Positions 25,665 through 34,674 of a stretch of 64,000 nt of DNA are shown here, in pieces. A program made the position numbers and the translations under genes. Each line of letters begins with the position of its first letter. Positions within the stretch are counted from its first letter, which is position 1. The notes below the pieces were generated by a model. That model had not been told where the DNA came from. It ran no database searches and saw only the letters and a program-made list of their open reading frames with translations. The stretch comes from Salegentibacter maritimus (GTDB taxonomy: Bacteria; Bacteroidota; Bacteroidia; Flavobacteriales; Flavobacteriaceae), in the NCBI RefSeq assembly GCF_016236915.1, contig NZ_JAEHOK010000009.1, forward strand, positions 107,572-171,571, given 5' to 3'.

Positions 25665-27518
25665 TTATTCCCAAAGTGGATTCTGCTCCAAATCAGGATT
25701 AAGACTTCTTTGTTTTAAAGGAACAGGATAGAGATAATAATGTTCTTGCCAGCCTAAGCCCAGTTCTAAAACATCATCAACCCGGTAGAGGCGACCTGCA
25801 TCTTTTCCTGATTCTACCCATTTTAATGAGCCTGGGTTACCATCCTTAGGTATTCTAACACCCAAAGGTTGCTGGTTTATAAAATAGTCGGCTTTTTTCC
25901 AACGTCGTATATCATTAAAACCAAAACCTTCTCCCATTAACTCTACCATACGTTCTCTACGTATTTCCCATAGGACTGCAGGAACTTCAGGATCTCTGTT
26001 AGGGTCAAAAGAATCAGAAATATCTGTGACAATCATATTTTCCAATCCAGCTCTTGGGCGTAGTTTGTTTATGGTAACATCTGCTATATTCTGATTGAAT
26101 TTACCTAATTCGTACATAGTTTCTGCATAGTTTAATAGCACCTCTTCAATATGAAAAATTGGAGAATCTGTAGTAGAAAAACTCGCTCCACCTGTTACAT
26201 TGGTAGCTACGTTATAAAACATATTCATATAATAGCCACAAAAGTTGGACATAGGGGCTAATGAATTTGCTGATCCCTTGATATGAGGCATTCTGTCAAT
26301 TGTAAAAGGTTGCCAGGTTAAAAGAGGGAATGGTCTGTTTCCAGTTTCATCCAAATTATTCATCAAATCTATGTATTCACGATCTTGTGGATTATCTGTA
26401 TACTCCCAATCTACGTTATTGCCATTTATTCTATTTACTTTATATGGAGGGAAAACCCGGTATAATAACCTAAGATCTCTATTTCGAAATTCATCATAGA
26501 TTGTGGCATCACCATCATAAACATCACTTGTGGCTATAGGCTTTCCGTCTGAGCATAAATAACGCTCTAAAGTACGTGCATGCATTTCTACAGTTTGCCC
26601 GCCTCCTCTTTCGTGCCTGGAAAAAGGCTGCATAATAACATTTGTAGCGTATTCTTTATATAAGATTGTTCCCGGGTATGAACTTAAGTCTTCGGTAGAC
26701 CAACGATGCTGAAAGTTATCGCTTATTGTCGGGTAATTGTCAATAAGTAATCTAGATGCTCTTTCTGCTTCTTGTAAATAGGTTGTTTCATCTTGAAGGC
26801 CGTGATATTTACGCCATGTACCTTCGCGAAGTCCAAATCTTGAAAGTAAAGCACGAACAACGTCTTGATTTATAGTATTATTTCCATCACCTTTAACCTT
26901 AATATTCTCTTCGGCATACTTTAAGTCCCTTAAGATATTTGACGCTACAAGATCACGAGAATCACGTGATCCATAGATAATATCTGTTTGATCTTCACTT
27001 ACCACGTGTTCAATCCATGGAACTCCTCCAAATCGACTTAATAATTCCATGTAATGATAAGACCGAAAAAATAGTCCCACCGAACGCCAATGCTCTTTTT
27101 CAGCTTCAGTCATATCTGAGCCGTCAATGTTGTCAAGCATAACATTAACAGTTCTAATATATGAGTAATCCCAGCCACCGGGTGCATTTTCGGCACTCAC
27201 AGTTTGCCATGCCCATCTATTCCTTCCGTTAGGCCTATACAAATAATTGGCCTCTACATCACCGGCATATACAGATCCACTGTTTTGGATTCGCTGTAAA
27301 TGGCTACCTGATGAAAAAATATTGTATAAAGACCACGTATAAGTTTTAAAATTGTCGTATGATCTAAAAGCTGTCTGTTCTGTATACTTATCTTCCGGAA
27401 GTTCGTCAAGGAAATCGTCATCACAGCTTATTGTTGAAAAAACAAAAAGAACACAGAATATAGTTTTAAATAACCGTAGCATTTTTGAATATTTTATATG
27501 TTTATTAAGAGTGTTCAT
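25665..27518 (-). CDS. SusD-family glycan-binding lipoprotein (pair 3)
   Basis: 617 residues from the first ATG, 9 bases after the SusC stop, the spacing seen in the other pairs. A second in-frame Met at residue 13 (27480-27482) starts a compact lipoprotein signal ending S-T-I-S-C and is an equally good start. The SusD N-terminal and RagB C-terminal domains are recognised by the E-L-P-E-D-K-Y-T-E-Q start, the G-L-F-F-R-S-Y-H-Y-M-E-L-L helix near 148 and I-R-R-E-R-M-V-E-L-M-G-E-G-F near 530. It is longer than SusD 1 and 2. It forms the lid of the SusC at 27528-30662 and heads the group with protease, sulfatases, GH95, PhoD, GH123 and EEP. Confidence 0.92.
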   Translation of the reverse strand: MNTLNKHIKYSKMLRLFKTIFCVLFVFSTISCDDDFLDELPEDKYTEQTAFRSYDNFKTYTWSLYNIFSSGSHLQRIQNSGSVYAGDVEANYLYRPNGRNRWAWQTVSAENAPGGWDYSYIRTVNVMLDNIDGSDMTEAEKEHWRSVGLFFRSYHYMELLSRFGGVPWIEHVVSEDQTDIIYGSRDSRDLVASNILRDLKYAEENIKVKGDGNNTINQDVVRALLSRFGLREGTWRKYHGLQDETTYLQEAERASRLLIDNYPTISDNFQHRWSTEDLSSYPGTILYKEYATNVIMQPFSRHERGGGQTVEMHARTLERYLCSDGKPIATSDVYDGDATIYDEFRNRDLRLLYRVFPPYKVNRINGNNVDWEYTDNPQDREYIDLMNNLDETGNRPFPLLTWQPFTIDRMPHIKGSANSLAPMSNFCGYYMNMFYNVATNVTGGASFSTTDSPIFHIEEVLLNYAETMYELGKFNQNIADVTINKLRPRAGLENMIVTDISDSFDPNRDPEVPAVLWEIRRERMVELMGEGFGFNDIRRWKKADYFINQQPLGVRIPKDGNPGSLKWVESGKDAGRLYRVDDVLELGLGWQEHYYLYPVPLKQRSLNPDLEQNPLWE

Positions 27519-27527
27519 ATAGTTAGT

Positions 27528-30500
27528 TTAAAAATTAACATTTACTCCAACTGCTGAAGTCGTGTAGTTTGGATAGGACCAGGAAGTCGATTCAGGATCT
27601 ACACCTGGAACTAAGTTTGTGAAAGTGAATAAATTTTCACCACTATAGAATATGCTTACTTGACCTAGTCCTAATTTTTCGATAATATTTTTAGGAAGGT
27701 TGTAGCTAAGGGTTATGTTTTTTACACGTAAGTATGATGCATCCTGTAAAAATTTAGTTTGTACTCTTTGGTTAACTCCGTGTGCTTCCTGGGCATTTGC
27801 ATAAATACGACCATAGTAAGCATCAGTATTTTCAGGAGTCCAATAATCTAATTGGTGGCTTTGGAGTGTTGAAAAGTATCCAGAATGAGGAAACATTACA
27901 TCTCCGCCAACCCAAAGGTCTCTTTTAGCTACACCCTGCAACATAAATGATAAGTTAAAATTTTTATAATCTAGAAAGCCATTAAACCCAAAATTATATC
28001 GTGGGGTGGTATTTCCTATAATCCTTCTGTCTCCGGAATTTTCCAAGGTGTTTTCGCCGGCATCAATAGTGTTTATAGAGCTTTCAGAATCGCTTAAATT
28101 CTTGTATTTAATGTCACCTTCGTGCGATATAACTCCATTTATGCTAACCACATCATCTTTTAGGGTACCATCTGAATTAAAATCTTCAGCAGTATAGAAA
28201 CCATCTGTTTCGTAACCCCAAATTTCTCCAATGCCCATGCCTACATAATAGTTATTTAAACCGCCACTTCCACCAATAAGGAGCGCATTATTTTCGTTTC
28301 TGTATTTAGTAATAACCGCCTTGGAATCGCTTATTACCATCCCGAGTCCATAGGATAAGGTCTCAGAGACTCTATCCTTCCAATTCAGGGTAAGTTCCCA
28401 GCCTGTAGATTTTAGGTCTGCGGCATTTTGTAAAGGAGCAGGAGCACCAGCTACGGCAGGAAGATCAAGTCCTGGAGCCAGCATACCCTTAGTCTCACGT
28501 TTAAAAACTTCAAATGCACCTGTTAATTGGTTATTAAAGACTCCAAAGTCAACTCCACCATTTAAGCTTTCTACTTTTTCCCAGGTATAATTAGATCTTA
28601 CCAAGCCTGGAGTTGAAAGGCTTGTGGGCTGCTGACTATTATTTATCCAGTTTGCGTTAAATGGATTCATAGTTGCCAAAAAGCCATAATTACCTATGTT
28701 TTGATTTCCTAGGGAACCAAAAGAGCCCCTTACTTTAAAAAATGACATTACATTTTTTAAAGGCTTAAAAAATGATTCTTTGGAAATAACCCAACCAGCA
28801 GAAAATGATGGGAAAAATCCGCCCCGGTAGCCCTCAGGGAATTTAGAACTCAAATCGTAACGGCCATTAAGACTCGCTAAATATTTTTCCTTATAGTTAT
28901 AGCTTAACCTTCCAAAAGCACCTCTAAGTGTGTATGTGTCATAAGCGTCATCTGTCTCAGGAGGCGTTGCTCCGGTGGTTCCTCCCAAAGAAGGTTGCTC
29001 ATTACTAATTTGGAGAAATGAGCGTGACCAGTGTGATTCAAAATTTCGTTCTTCCTGGTTGAATCCAATAACAGATTCAAAGTTGTGAACGTCATTAAAA
29101 GATTTGTTATAGTTTGCAAATAAGTTTATCGTTTTATAGGTTCTCAATTCATTTGCCAAATAAAACGTGGTATTCTGATCTGAAGGGTTTAATGCATCTT
29201 GCAAGCCTTGTTGTAGCAAAAAGTAGTTATTATACTTTCTATTTTTTTGATTGTTTTGCTGATAGGAATAATCGAATGTTATTTTTAAATCTTTTATCGG
29301 TTTTATCTCTGTATGTGAAAACAAACGAATATTACTGTTTTTCCAGGTTTGCTTGTTACCGTATTTTATAGCATTTTCAGGAGTTTGGACCGGGTAATCT
29401 TCCCCTTGATAGGGAATTGTACCTTCTGGATGATATGAAGGATAATTAGTTAAGAAAAGTCCAAAAGTACCAGTATTTGGATATCCACGGTTATCAGATG
29501 CGTACTTGGCATCTAATGAAGTGGTTAGCCAGGGGGTGATATCAGAGCTTACATATGACGATACATTAGTTCGTTTGTATGAATCTTTATCTGTGATTAG
29601 AACTCCATCTTCGTTTAATTGTCCAAATGATATTCTATAGTTGCTTTTTTCTGAACCACCCACAATTGAAAGGTTGTGTATGCTTTTGAATCCTCCAGAA
29701 GTTTCAAACATGTCTTCTACCACATTTGTCTCTTTTAAGAAATATTTAGTGCCATCTTCTTCTGTCCATCCAAGTGGATATGTGGAAGGATCTGTATTAT
29801 ATTCATTCAAAAGATTTAACCATAAATCTATATTTTGACCCGACCAATATGCATCATATCCCATATCTTTTAAAGCTGTAACAGTTTCTATAGGTGAAGC
29901 TGCTTCTAAGATGTTTATAGGGTTGGAAACTGAAAAATTGCTGGTGTAACTTATAGATGGCTTTTGATTAGAAGAGCCTTTTTTAGTAGTAATTAATACC
30001 ACTCCAGCAGATGCACGTGCCCCATAAATTGCGGCAGCAGAGGCGTCTTTAAGTACAGTTATGCTTTCAATATCATTGAGGTTTAATAATTTGAGATTTT
30101 CCATTACTGTATTATCTACAAGTACTAATGGAGTTCCACCGTTTATAGAGGTCATTCCTCTAATGTTAAAACTATTATCTCCCCCGGGTACATTTGAGGT
30201 TGATGACGTAAAACCAGACATTGTGCCTTGCAGTGCTGATCCTAAGCTGGTAACGGGCCTGCTTTTAAGTACGTCATCCATTTTAATTTGACTAACAGCA
30301 CCTGTGAGATCACTTTTTTTCTGGGTTCCATACCCTACCACAACAACCTCATCTAAAGCATCTGCACTCCCTTCCATCATAATATTAAATTTGCTCTTAG
30401 AGCCTACAGGTATTTCTTGTGTAGTAAAACTTACATAAGAAATCTCCAAAATCGCATCTGAATTGCTAACTGTTAGTTCGAAAATGCCATTAAAGTCTGT

Positions 30501-30662
30501 TGCGGTTCCGTTATTTGTGCCTTTTTCAATAATATTTACACCGGGTAGGGGAATCCCTTTAGTGTCAGTTACCTGTCCTACTATTTCTTTTTCCTGGGCA
30601 ACTGCTGGTTGCATCGAAATTAATAGGAGGGACACGAATAAATAAAATGTTTTTTTTCCCAT
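27528..30662 (-). CDS. SusC-family TonB-dependent transporter (pair 3)
   Basis: 1044 residues. Signal peptide about 1-22 (ending A-V-A-Q), beta-sandwich domain 28-105 with G-V-N-I-I-E-K-G-T-N-N-G-T-A-T-D-F-N-G, L-D-E-V-V-V-V-G-Y-G near 110, plug with V-L-K-D-A-S-A-A-A-I-Y-G, and a barrel ending G-V-N-V-N-F. It is the first gene of the 12.7-30.7 kb group and should import the glycan handled by the downstream enzymes. Its N-terminal domain is clearly different from those of SusC 1 and 2, and neither the palindrome nor the 37-bp block is present upstream, so its control is probably separate. Confidence 0.95.
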   Translation of the reverse strand: MGKKTFYLFVSLLLISMQPAVAQEKEIVGQVTDTKGIPLPGVNIIEKGTNNGTATDFNGIFELTVSNSDAILEISYVSFTTQEIPVGSKSKFNIMMEGSADALDEVVVVGYGTQKKSDLTGAVSQIKMDDVLKSRPVTSLGSALQGTMSGFTSSTSNVPGGDNSFNIRGMTSINGGTPLVLVDNTVMENLKLLNLNDIESITVLKDASAAAIYGARASAGVVLITTKKGSSNQKPSISYTSNFSVSNPINILEAASPIETVTALKDMGYDAYWSGQNIDLWLNLLNEYNTDPSTYPLGWTEEDGTKYFLKETNVVEDMFETSGGFKSIHNLSIVGGSEKSNYRISFGQLNEDGVLITDKDSYKRTNVSSYVSSDITPWLTTSLDAKYASDNRGYPNTGTFGLFLTNYPSYHPEGTIPYQGEDYPVQTPENAIKYGNKQTWKNSNIRLFSHTEIKPIKDLKITFDYSYQQNNQKNRKYNNYFLLQQGLQDALNPSDQNTTFYLANELRTYKTINLFANYNKSFNDVHNFESVIGFNQEERNFESHWSRSFLQISNEQPSLGGTTGATPPETDDAYDTYTLRGAFGRLSYNYKEKYLASLNGRYDLSSKFPEGYRGGFFPSFSAGWVISKESFFKPLKNVMSFFKVRGSFGSLGNQNIGNYGFLATMNPFNANWINNSQQPTSLSTPGLVRSNYTWEKVESLNGGVDFGVFNNQLTGAFEVFKRETKGMLAPGLDLPAVAGAPAPLQNAADLKSTGWELTLNWKDRVSETLSYGLGMVISDSKAVITKYRNENNALLIGGSGGLNNYYVGMGIGEIWGYETDGFYTAEDFNSDGTLKDDVVSINGVISHEGDIKYKNLSDSESSINTIDAGENTLENSGDRRIIGNTTPRYNFGFNGFLDYKNFNLSFMLQGVAKRDLWVGGDVMFPHSGYFSTLQSHQLDYWTPENTDAYYGRIYANAQEAHGVNQRVQTKFLQDASYLRVKNITLSYNLPKNIIEKLGLGQVSIFYSGENLFTFTNLVPGVDPESTSWSYPNYTTSAVGVNVNF

Positions 30663-31491
30663 TGTTTTATTATGATTAATTAATACTGGTTAAAAAATAC
30701 CTTATTTACTAAAATAGGGCATTTGCCCAAATATATAAAATTATATTAAAACGAAGTTAATTTGTTATTTTAATTTAAAAAAATATCTAAAATATATTGC
30801 TTTTATATTACGATACCTTTTAAATTATTCGAATTCCACTTGTAGTTTCGTGAAATTTATTTTTTCGAAAACTTCGAGAAACCTGGGTGTTCTGATGTTT
30901 TTTGATGATGCTCTAAAAAAATGAGAGAATGGAAAATAAGACGCTACTTTCAAGGTAGGCTCTCGATACTACTTATTTGCATGTAGAGTTAGGAATAAAA
31001 AAATAAAAGAAGTGTATTGTTCTCTATCTGTGTTCTTACTTGTAGTGTATCAAAGATTTAAAGCAAATGAAAATACATATCTATATATTTCTTTCAGAGG
31101 CATATTAACAAGCTATAAGTTTTAGCTTGACAGTTGCGATCTTTCTGGAAAATGATATATTGATTATTTAAATATTTCCGGGAAAGATCATTTTTTTATT
31201 ATTAATATAGGAGAGCAGTATTATCATATTTGCGTGGTAAAAAACTATTAAGCTTTCTTCACGATAGAGATTGTTTGGTTTCCATTGAGGCATTTTGTAT
31301 TAATGGAACAAAAATTTTTGGACTAATTGCTATTAGTATTCTTAATCTCCCTTCAGCTAGCATAATAATCAATAGAATTTGATGATTTTTAAGATGCATT
31401 TATATTACTTAACATTATAAAAATGAGGCGGTAAATTTTTTAAGAAAAATCCGCTATTGGAAAGCTTTAGAGTATTGCCGAATTAATATTC
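30663..31491. other. 829-bp noncoding region between susC 3 and the TetR gene
   Basis: No convincing gene. The minus strand carries a -7-like TATATTTG (plus coordinates 30728-30735) about 66 bases before susC 3, without a clear -33 TTG at normal spacing. The plus strand has a terminator-like hairpin at 31138-31197 with no plus-strand gene before it. The rest is A/T-rich sequence without structure I can support. Confidence 0.6.
31138..31197 (+). terminator. Orphan terminator-like hairpin on the plus strand
   Basis: Arms GATCTTTC..GGAAA (31138-31150) and TTTCC..GAAAGATC (31175-31189) pair over 13 bases with a small internal bulge, and a run of seven T follows on the plus strand. No plus-strand gene ends here, so it may end an unannotated small RNA or simply be a chance or regulatory palindrome. 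Confidence 0.4.
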
Positions 31492-32163
31492 TCAATATTC
31501 TGATGATTTCGGTTCGTTTGCGCCGGTAAAACCAAATTGATCTATTAAACGCTTATATTCCTTACTTCCTGTTTTAGTCATGTAGGGAATCAATAACTCC
31601 CAAATATGATGGGTCATTTCTCCCACCTCGCTATATTTATATCCTGCAAGTACTTCTTTTTGGGAGAGCCAGAAGGTGATGATAATCCTAATAGTATGTT
31701 GTAATCGTTCAAAGGAAAATGACTCACTTTTTTCTATAAAACCTTCATCTATAAATTCTTTAAAAAAATTTTCAACCTGTAATTTTCGCATCTCTAAGGT
31801 TTCATGTAACATCTTACTAACCTCTGGGTTAGAGCGGTTTATTTCTAGAACGTCTAAATTAAAAAAGCGGAATGTGTATTGAAATTGCTCCAAATGCAGC
31901 AATAGTCTATGAAAATGTTCAAAAGAATTACCATATTCATCCTTCAAAAGATAAGATGTAGACATTTCTTTTCTCATCTTTTTATATATAGCTAGTAAAA
32001 TAGCCTCTTTATTTTTAAAGTAGTAATCTAAGTTCCCATGACTAATACCTAACTGGGCTGCTATATGCCTGCCTGTAGTGTTTTGAGAACCATGCTCATT
32101 ATACATTTTAATGGCTTCTTTTAATATCTTTTCTTTGGTCTTTGTTCCCTTTGTTTTGGCCAT
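31492..32163 (-). CDS. TetR-family transcriptional regulator
   Basis: 223 residues. The N-terminal helix-turn-helix (about 10-57) has the classical T-G-R-H-I-A-A-Q-L-G-I-S-H-G-N-L-D-Y-Y-F-K-N-K-E-A-I-L pattern spread over residues 30-56; the remaining helical part (60-215) is the dimerisation and ligand domain and is not recognisable. The gene starts 31 bases after the stop of the fuconate-dehydratase-like gene and so is probably co-transcribed with it and with the dehydrogenase and symporter upstream. A local regulator of the sugar-acid operon is the simplest reading. No clear TetR palindrome was found in the short gaps around it. Confidence 0.85.
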   Translation of the reverse strand: MAKTKGTKTKEKILKEAIKMYNEHGSQNTTGRHIAAQLGISHGNLDYYFKNKEAILLAIYKKMRKEMSTSYLLKDEYGNSFEHFHRLLLHLEQFQYTFRFFNLDVLEINRSNPEVSKMLHETLEMRKLQVENFFKEFIDEGFIEKSESFSFERLQHTIRIIITFWLSQKEVLAGYKYSEVGEMTHHIWELLIPYMTKTGSKEYKRLIDQFGFTGANEPKSSEY

Positions 32164-32194
32164 AATAATTTCAACTGTTTTTAATTTAGTTTGT

Positions 32195-33433
32195 TTAATA
32201 AGTCAATAGATCACTTCCTATTCCTGGAAATTCCGGAGTTCTATAATGTCCATTTTCAATACAAGCAGGATTCTTAAAATAAGAACTCAAATGAGGGATG
32301 TACTCCAAAAATAAGGCTGGATGATCTAAAGCAATGTGGTTAAATAATACTAAGTGTTGATGAATTTGCCCCATATCACCCACGTGCGGAACCACAGGAA
32401 TATTAAATTTTTTAGACATCAAACTTATTAAAATAAATTCTGAAATTCCTCCAACTCGAACTACGTCTACCTGATTAAAAGTTATACTACCCGATTGCAG
32501 GAAATTTTTAAATAAAACCTTGTTAGGTACATGTTCTCCTAAGGCCAGTTTTATATCTACCTCTTTTGCCAGTTCTACATGTCCATAAACATCATCTGGA
32601 TGCAGGGGTTCTTCAATCCAATATGGATTGAGCATTTTTAAACTTTCACACATAGAAATTGCCTGGGGCAAATTCCATTGTTGATTGGCATCGAACATAA
32701 TTGTCGCGTTATCTCCAGCAATTTTTCGAATCATTTCTGCCCGCCTAATATCCCTCTTGTAATCTAATCCGCCTACTTTAAGTTTCATCGCTGTAAAGCC
32801 ACTATCCATTGTATCTTTTATATTACTGGCAATTTTTTCATCTTCATAATTAAACCAACCTACAGAAGTATCATAACCGGGATATCCAGTTTCAAGTATT
32901 TTTTTACGAGCAGCTTTTTCTTTATTTGCGTTATTCAATATTTGTAAAGCTTCTGGCCTGGTCAATACATCTTCTATATAAGAGAAATCTAAGGTATTTA
33001 TTAATTCTTCAGAAGGCAAATCTATCAGTAATTTCCATAAGGGTTGTCCTTTTGATTTGGCCCACAAATCGTAACAGGCATTTACTATGGCAGCAAGTGC
33101 GAGATGTATTATTCCTTTATGGGGGCCTAACCAACGGTAACTCGGGTCATCGGCCATTTTTTTATAAGTACTGCCAAAACTTCTCATCATCTCATTGATT
33201 TCTTTTCCTTCAATGTGAGAACTAAGATGTTCTATTGCCTTGCATACCAAATCGTTTCCTTTTCCCAGTGTAAAGGCCAGCCCAATACCTTCTATATTGC
33301 TATTGGTTTTTATAATACAAACTGCGTAGGCATAATTAGGGGTAGAGTGCACTGCATCAGAACCGGCCCCATCGTTTAATTGGTAACGCTTGTCTAAAGC
33401 GAATACTTTTTTCATAACATATTCTTTAGTCAT
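32195..33433 (-). CDS. Enolase-superfamily sugar-acid dehydratase, L-fuconate dehydratase-like
   Basis: 412 residues. The mandelate racemase/enolase fold shows the K-x-K catalytic pair at 217-219 (A-M-K-L-K-V-G), metal ligands Asp248 (F-D-A-N-Q), Glu274 (W-I-E-E-P) and Glu300 (L-G-E-H), and the His acid/base at 350 (V-V-P-H). The N-terminal pattern L-D-K-R-Y..G-A-G-S-D-A and the Y-A-Y-A-V segment resemble L-fuconate dehydratases, which convert L-fuconate to 2-keto-3-deoxy-L-fuconate in the non-phosphorylated fucose pathway. A Gfo/Idh/MocA dehydrogenase, a sodium symporter and a TetR gene share the operon, and a GH95-like enzyme is in the window. Other related sugar acids cannot be excluded. 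Confidence 0.78.
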   Translation of the reverse strand: MTKEYVMKKVFALDKRYQLNDGAGSDAVHSTPNYAYAVCIIKTNSNIEGIGLAFTLGKGNDLVCKAIEHLSSHIEGKEINEMMRSFGSTYKKMADDPSYRWLGPHKGIIHLALAAIVNACYDLWAKSKGQPLWKLLIDLPSEELINTLDFSYIEDVLTRPEALQILNNANKEKAARKKILETGYPGYDTSVGWFNYEDEKIASNIKDTMDSGFTAMKLKVGGLDYKRDIRRAEMIRKIAGDNATIMFDANQQWNLPQAISMCESLKMLNPYWIEEPLHPDDVYGHVELAKEVDIKLALGEHVPNKVLFKNFLQSGSITFNQVDVVRVGGISEFILISLMSKKFNIPVVPHVGDMGQIHQHLVLFNHIALDHPALFLEYIPHLSSYFKNPACIENGHYRTPEFPGIGSDLLTY

Positions 33434-33526
33434 TTCTTCTAAATTAGATCGTGTATAATTCTTTAATTATCTATTCCAACTATTTTTAACAATTAGCCTA
33501 GAATATATTATTTCCTGTTTTTGTTT

Positions 33527-34594
33527 TTATTTAAATAATGTTCCACCTTCATCACTCGATTTATATGCTAATTCTACTAATTTCATGGTTTCATAGGCAT
33601 CTTCGGTACAATGTGGGAACGGTTTTGAAGGGTCTAAATAATGATTTTGTAAATCGGCCATGGTTCCTATAAAAGCGTGTGGAAACCAGCCGCCAATGAG
33701 GGGTATTTCCGTCCACTCGGGTTTTTTATCATCCAAAAGAATATATTCCATTGTTGGGGGCATTCCTTTTGGATAATCCAATGAAAGGCCAATTTGGATT
33801 CTTATAGCTCCTTTAGTTCCTTCAATTTTAAAGTAAGATTGCTGATTTTTAAGCCCAAATTCGTGCCCATGATTGGTAATAATGCGGGCTTGGGTATATT
33901 CGTCATAATTTAAAATAATTGTGCTTCGGGTGGAGGCTAGTTCTTTCATTTTGGGATGACCAATGGTACTAGCATAAATCTTACTGGGATTACCTATAAA
34001 GCTGCGTACTAAATCTAAATAGTGTATGCTATGGTATAAAATTTCTGTTCTAGGAAGTTCAAAAAGGAAATTCCACAATTTCCATGGAGTAAAAACGCAT
34101 ACCATTAATTCCAAGTCGTAAACCTCACCAATCAACCCCTTTTTAATAATGTCCCGGGCGGCTATCATATAGGGTGCGTACCGAAGTTGAAAGTTAATGC
34201 CAGAAATAAGTTTCTTTCGCTTGCATATTTCCAGAATTTTCTCTGCTTTTTCTAAATTCTCGCCCATGGGCTTTTGGATAAGGACTGGTGTTCCGTCTGG
34301 AAGTTGTTCTAGAATTTCAGCAATGAAATTGGCGGGAACGGCTATATCAAAAACTGCATTTTCTTCCATACTTTTTTCAATAAGTTCTTCCAAATTATTA
34401 AATACTTGTTGTACCGATTTGAATTTTTCCTGAAGGATTTGTGCTTTTTCCAGATTAACATCATAAATTCCCAAAACAGGAAAACCAGCCAGTTGGTATG
34501 CAGGTAGGTGGGCTTGATCCACAATTCCTCCCGCACCAATTATGGCAACCGGTAAGGTTTTTTCTGGTACTCTGGTTTGTTGTTGAAATTGCAT
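33527..34594 (-). CDS. Gfo/Idh/MocA-family NAD(P)-dependent sugar dehydrogenase
   Basis: 355 residues, cytoplasmic. An N-terminal Rossmann fold has G-A-G-G-I-V near residue 20 and the family's E/Q-K-P-M-G (I-Q-K-P-M-G-E-N-L) near 108-113, followed by the alpha/beta C-terminal domain with Y-H-S-I-H-Y-L-D where His residues commonly contribute to catalysis. Members oxidise or reduce sugars, inositols and sugar acids with NAD(P). It sits between the symporter (80 bases upstream) and the fuconate-dehydratase-like gene (93 bases downstream), so it may oxidise the imported sugar, perhaps fucose, or act on an intermediate (inference). GH109-type features are absent. Confidence 0.82.
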   Translation of the reverse strand: MQFQQQTRVPEKTLPVAIIGAGGIVDQAHLPAYQLAGFPVLGIYDVNLEKAQILQEKFKSVQQVFNNLEELIEKSMEENAVFDIAVPANFIAEILEQLPDGTPVLIQKPMGENLEKAEKILEICKRKKLISGINFQLRYAPYMIAARDIIKKGLIGEVYDLELMVCVFTPWKLWNFLFELPRTEILYHSIHYLDLVRSFIGNPSKIYASTIGHPKMKELASTRSTIILNYDEYTQARIITNHGHEFGLKNQQSYFKIEGTKGAIRIQIGLSLDYPKGMPPTMEYILLDDKKPEWTEIPLIGGWFPHAFIGTMADLQNHYLDPSKPFPHCTEDAYETMKLVELAYKSSDEGGTLFK

Positions 34595-34674
34595 GACATT
34601 TTAAGTTTAAATGATACTATTAGCTTGTTTATAATACAGCTCCCTTTTTTTGGCAGCCTTTTCTTGGTCTATAA

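Noticed and set aside
30728..30735. TATATTTG as a definite promoter of susC 3
   Set aside because: The -7 match is exact, but no -33 TTG is present at normal spacing, and this string is frequent in A/T-rich DNA; mentioned only within the gap entry.
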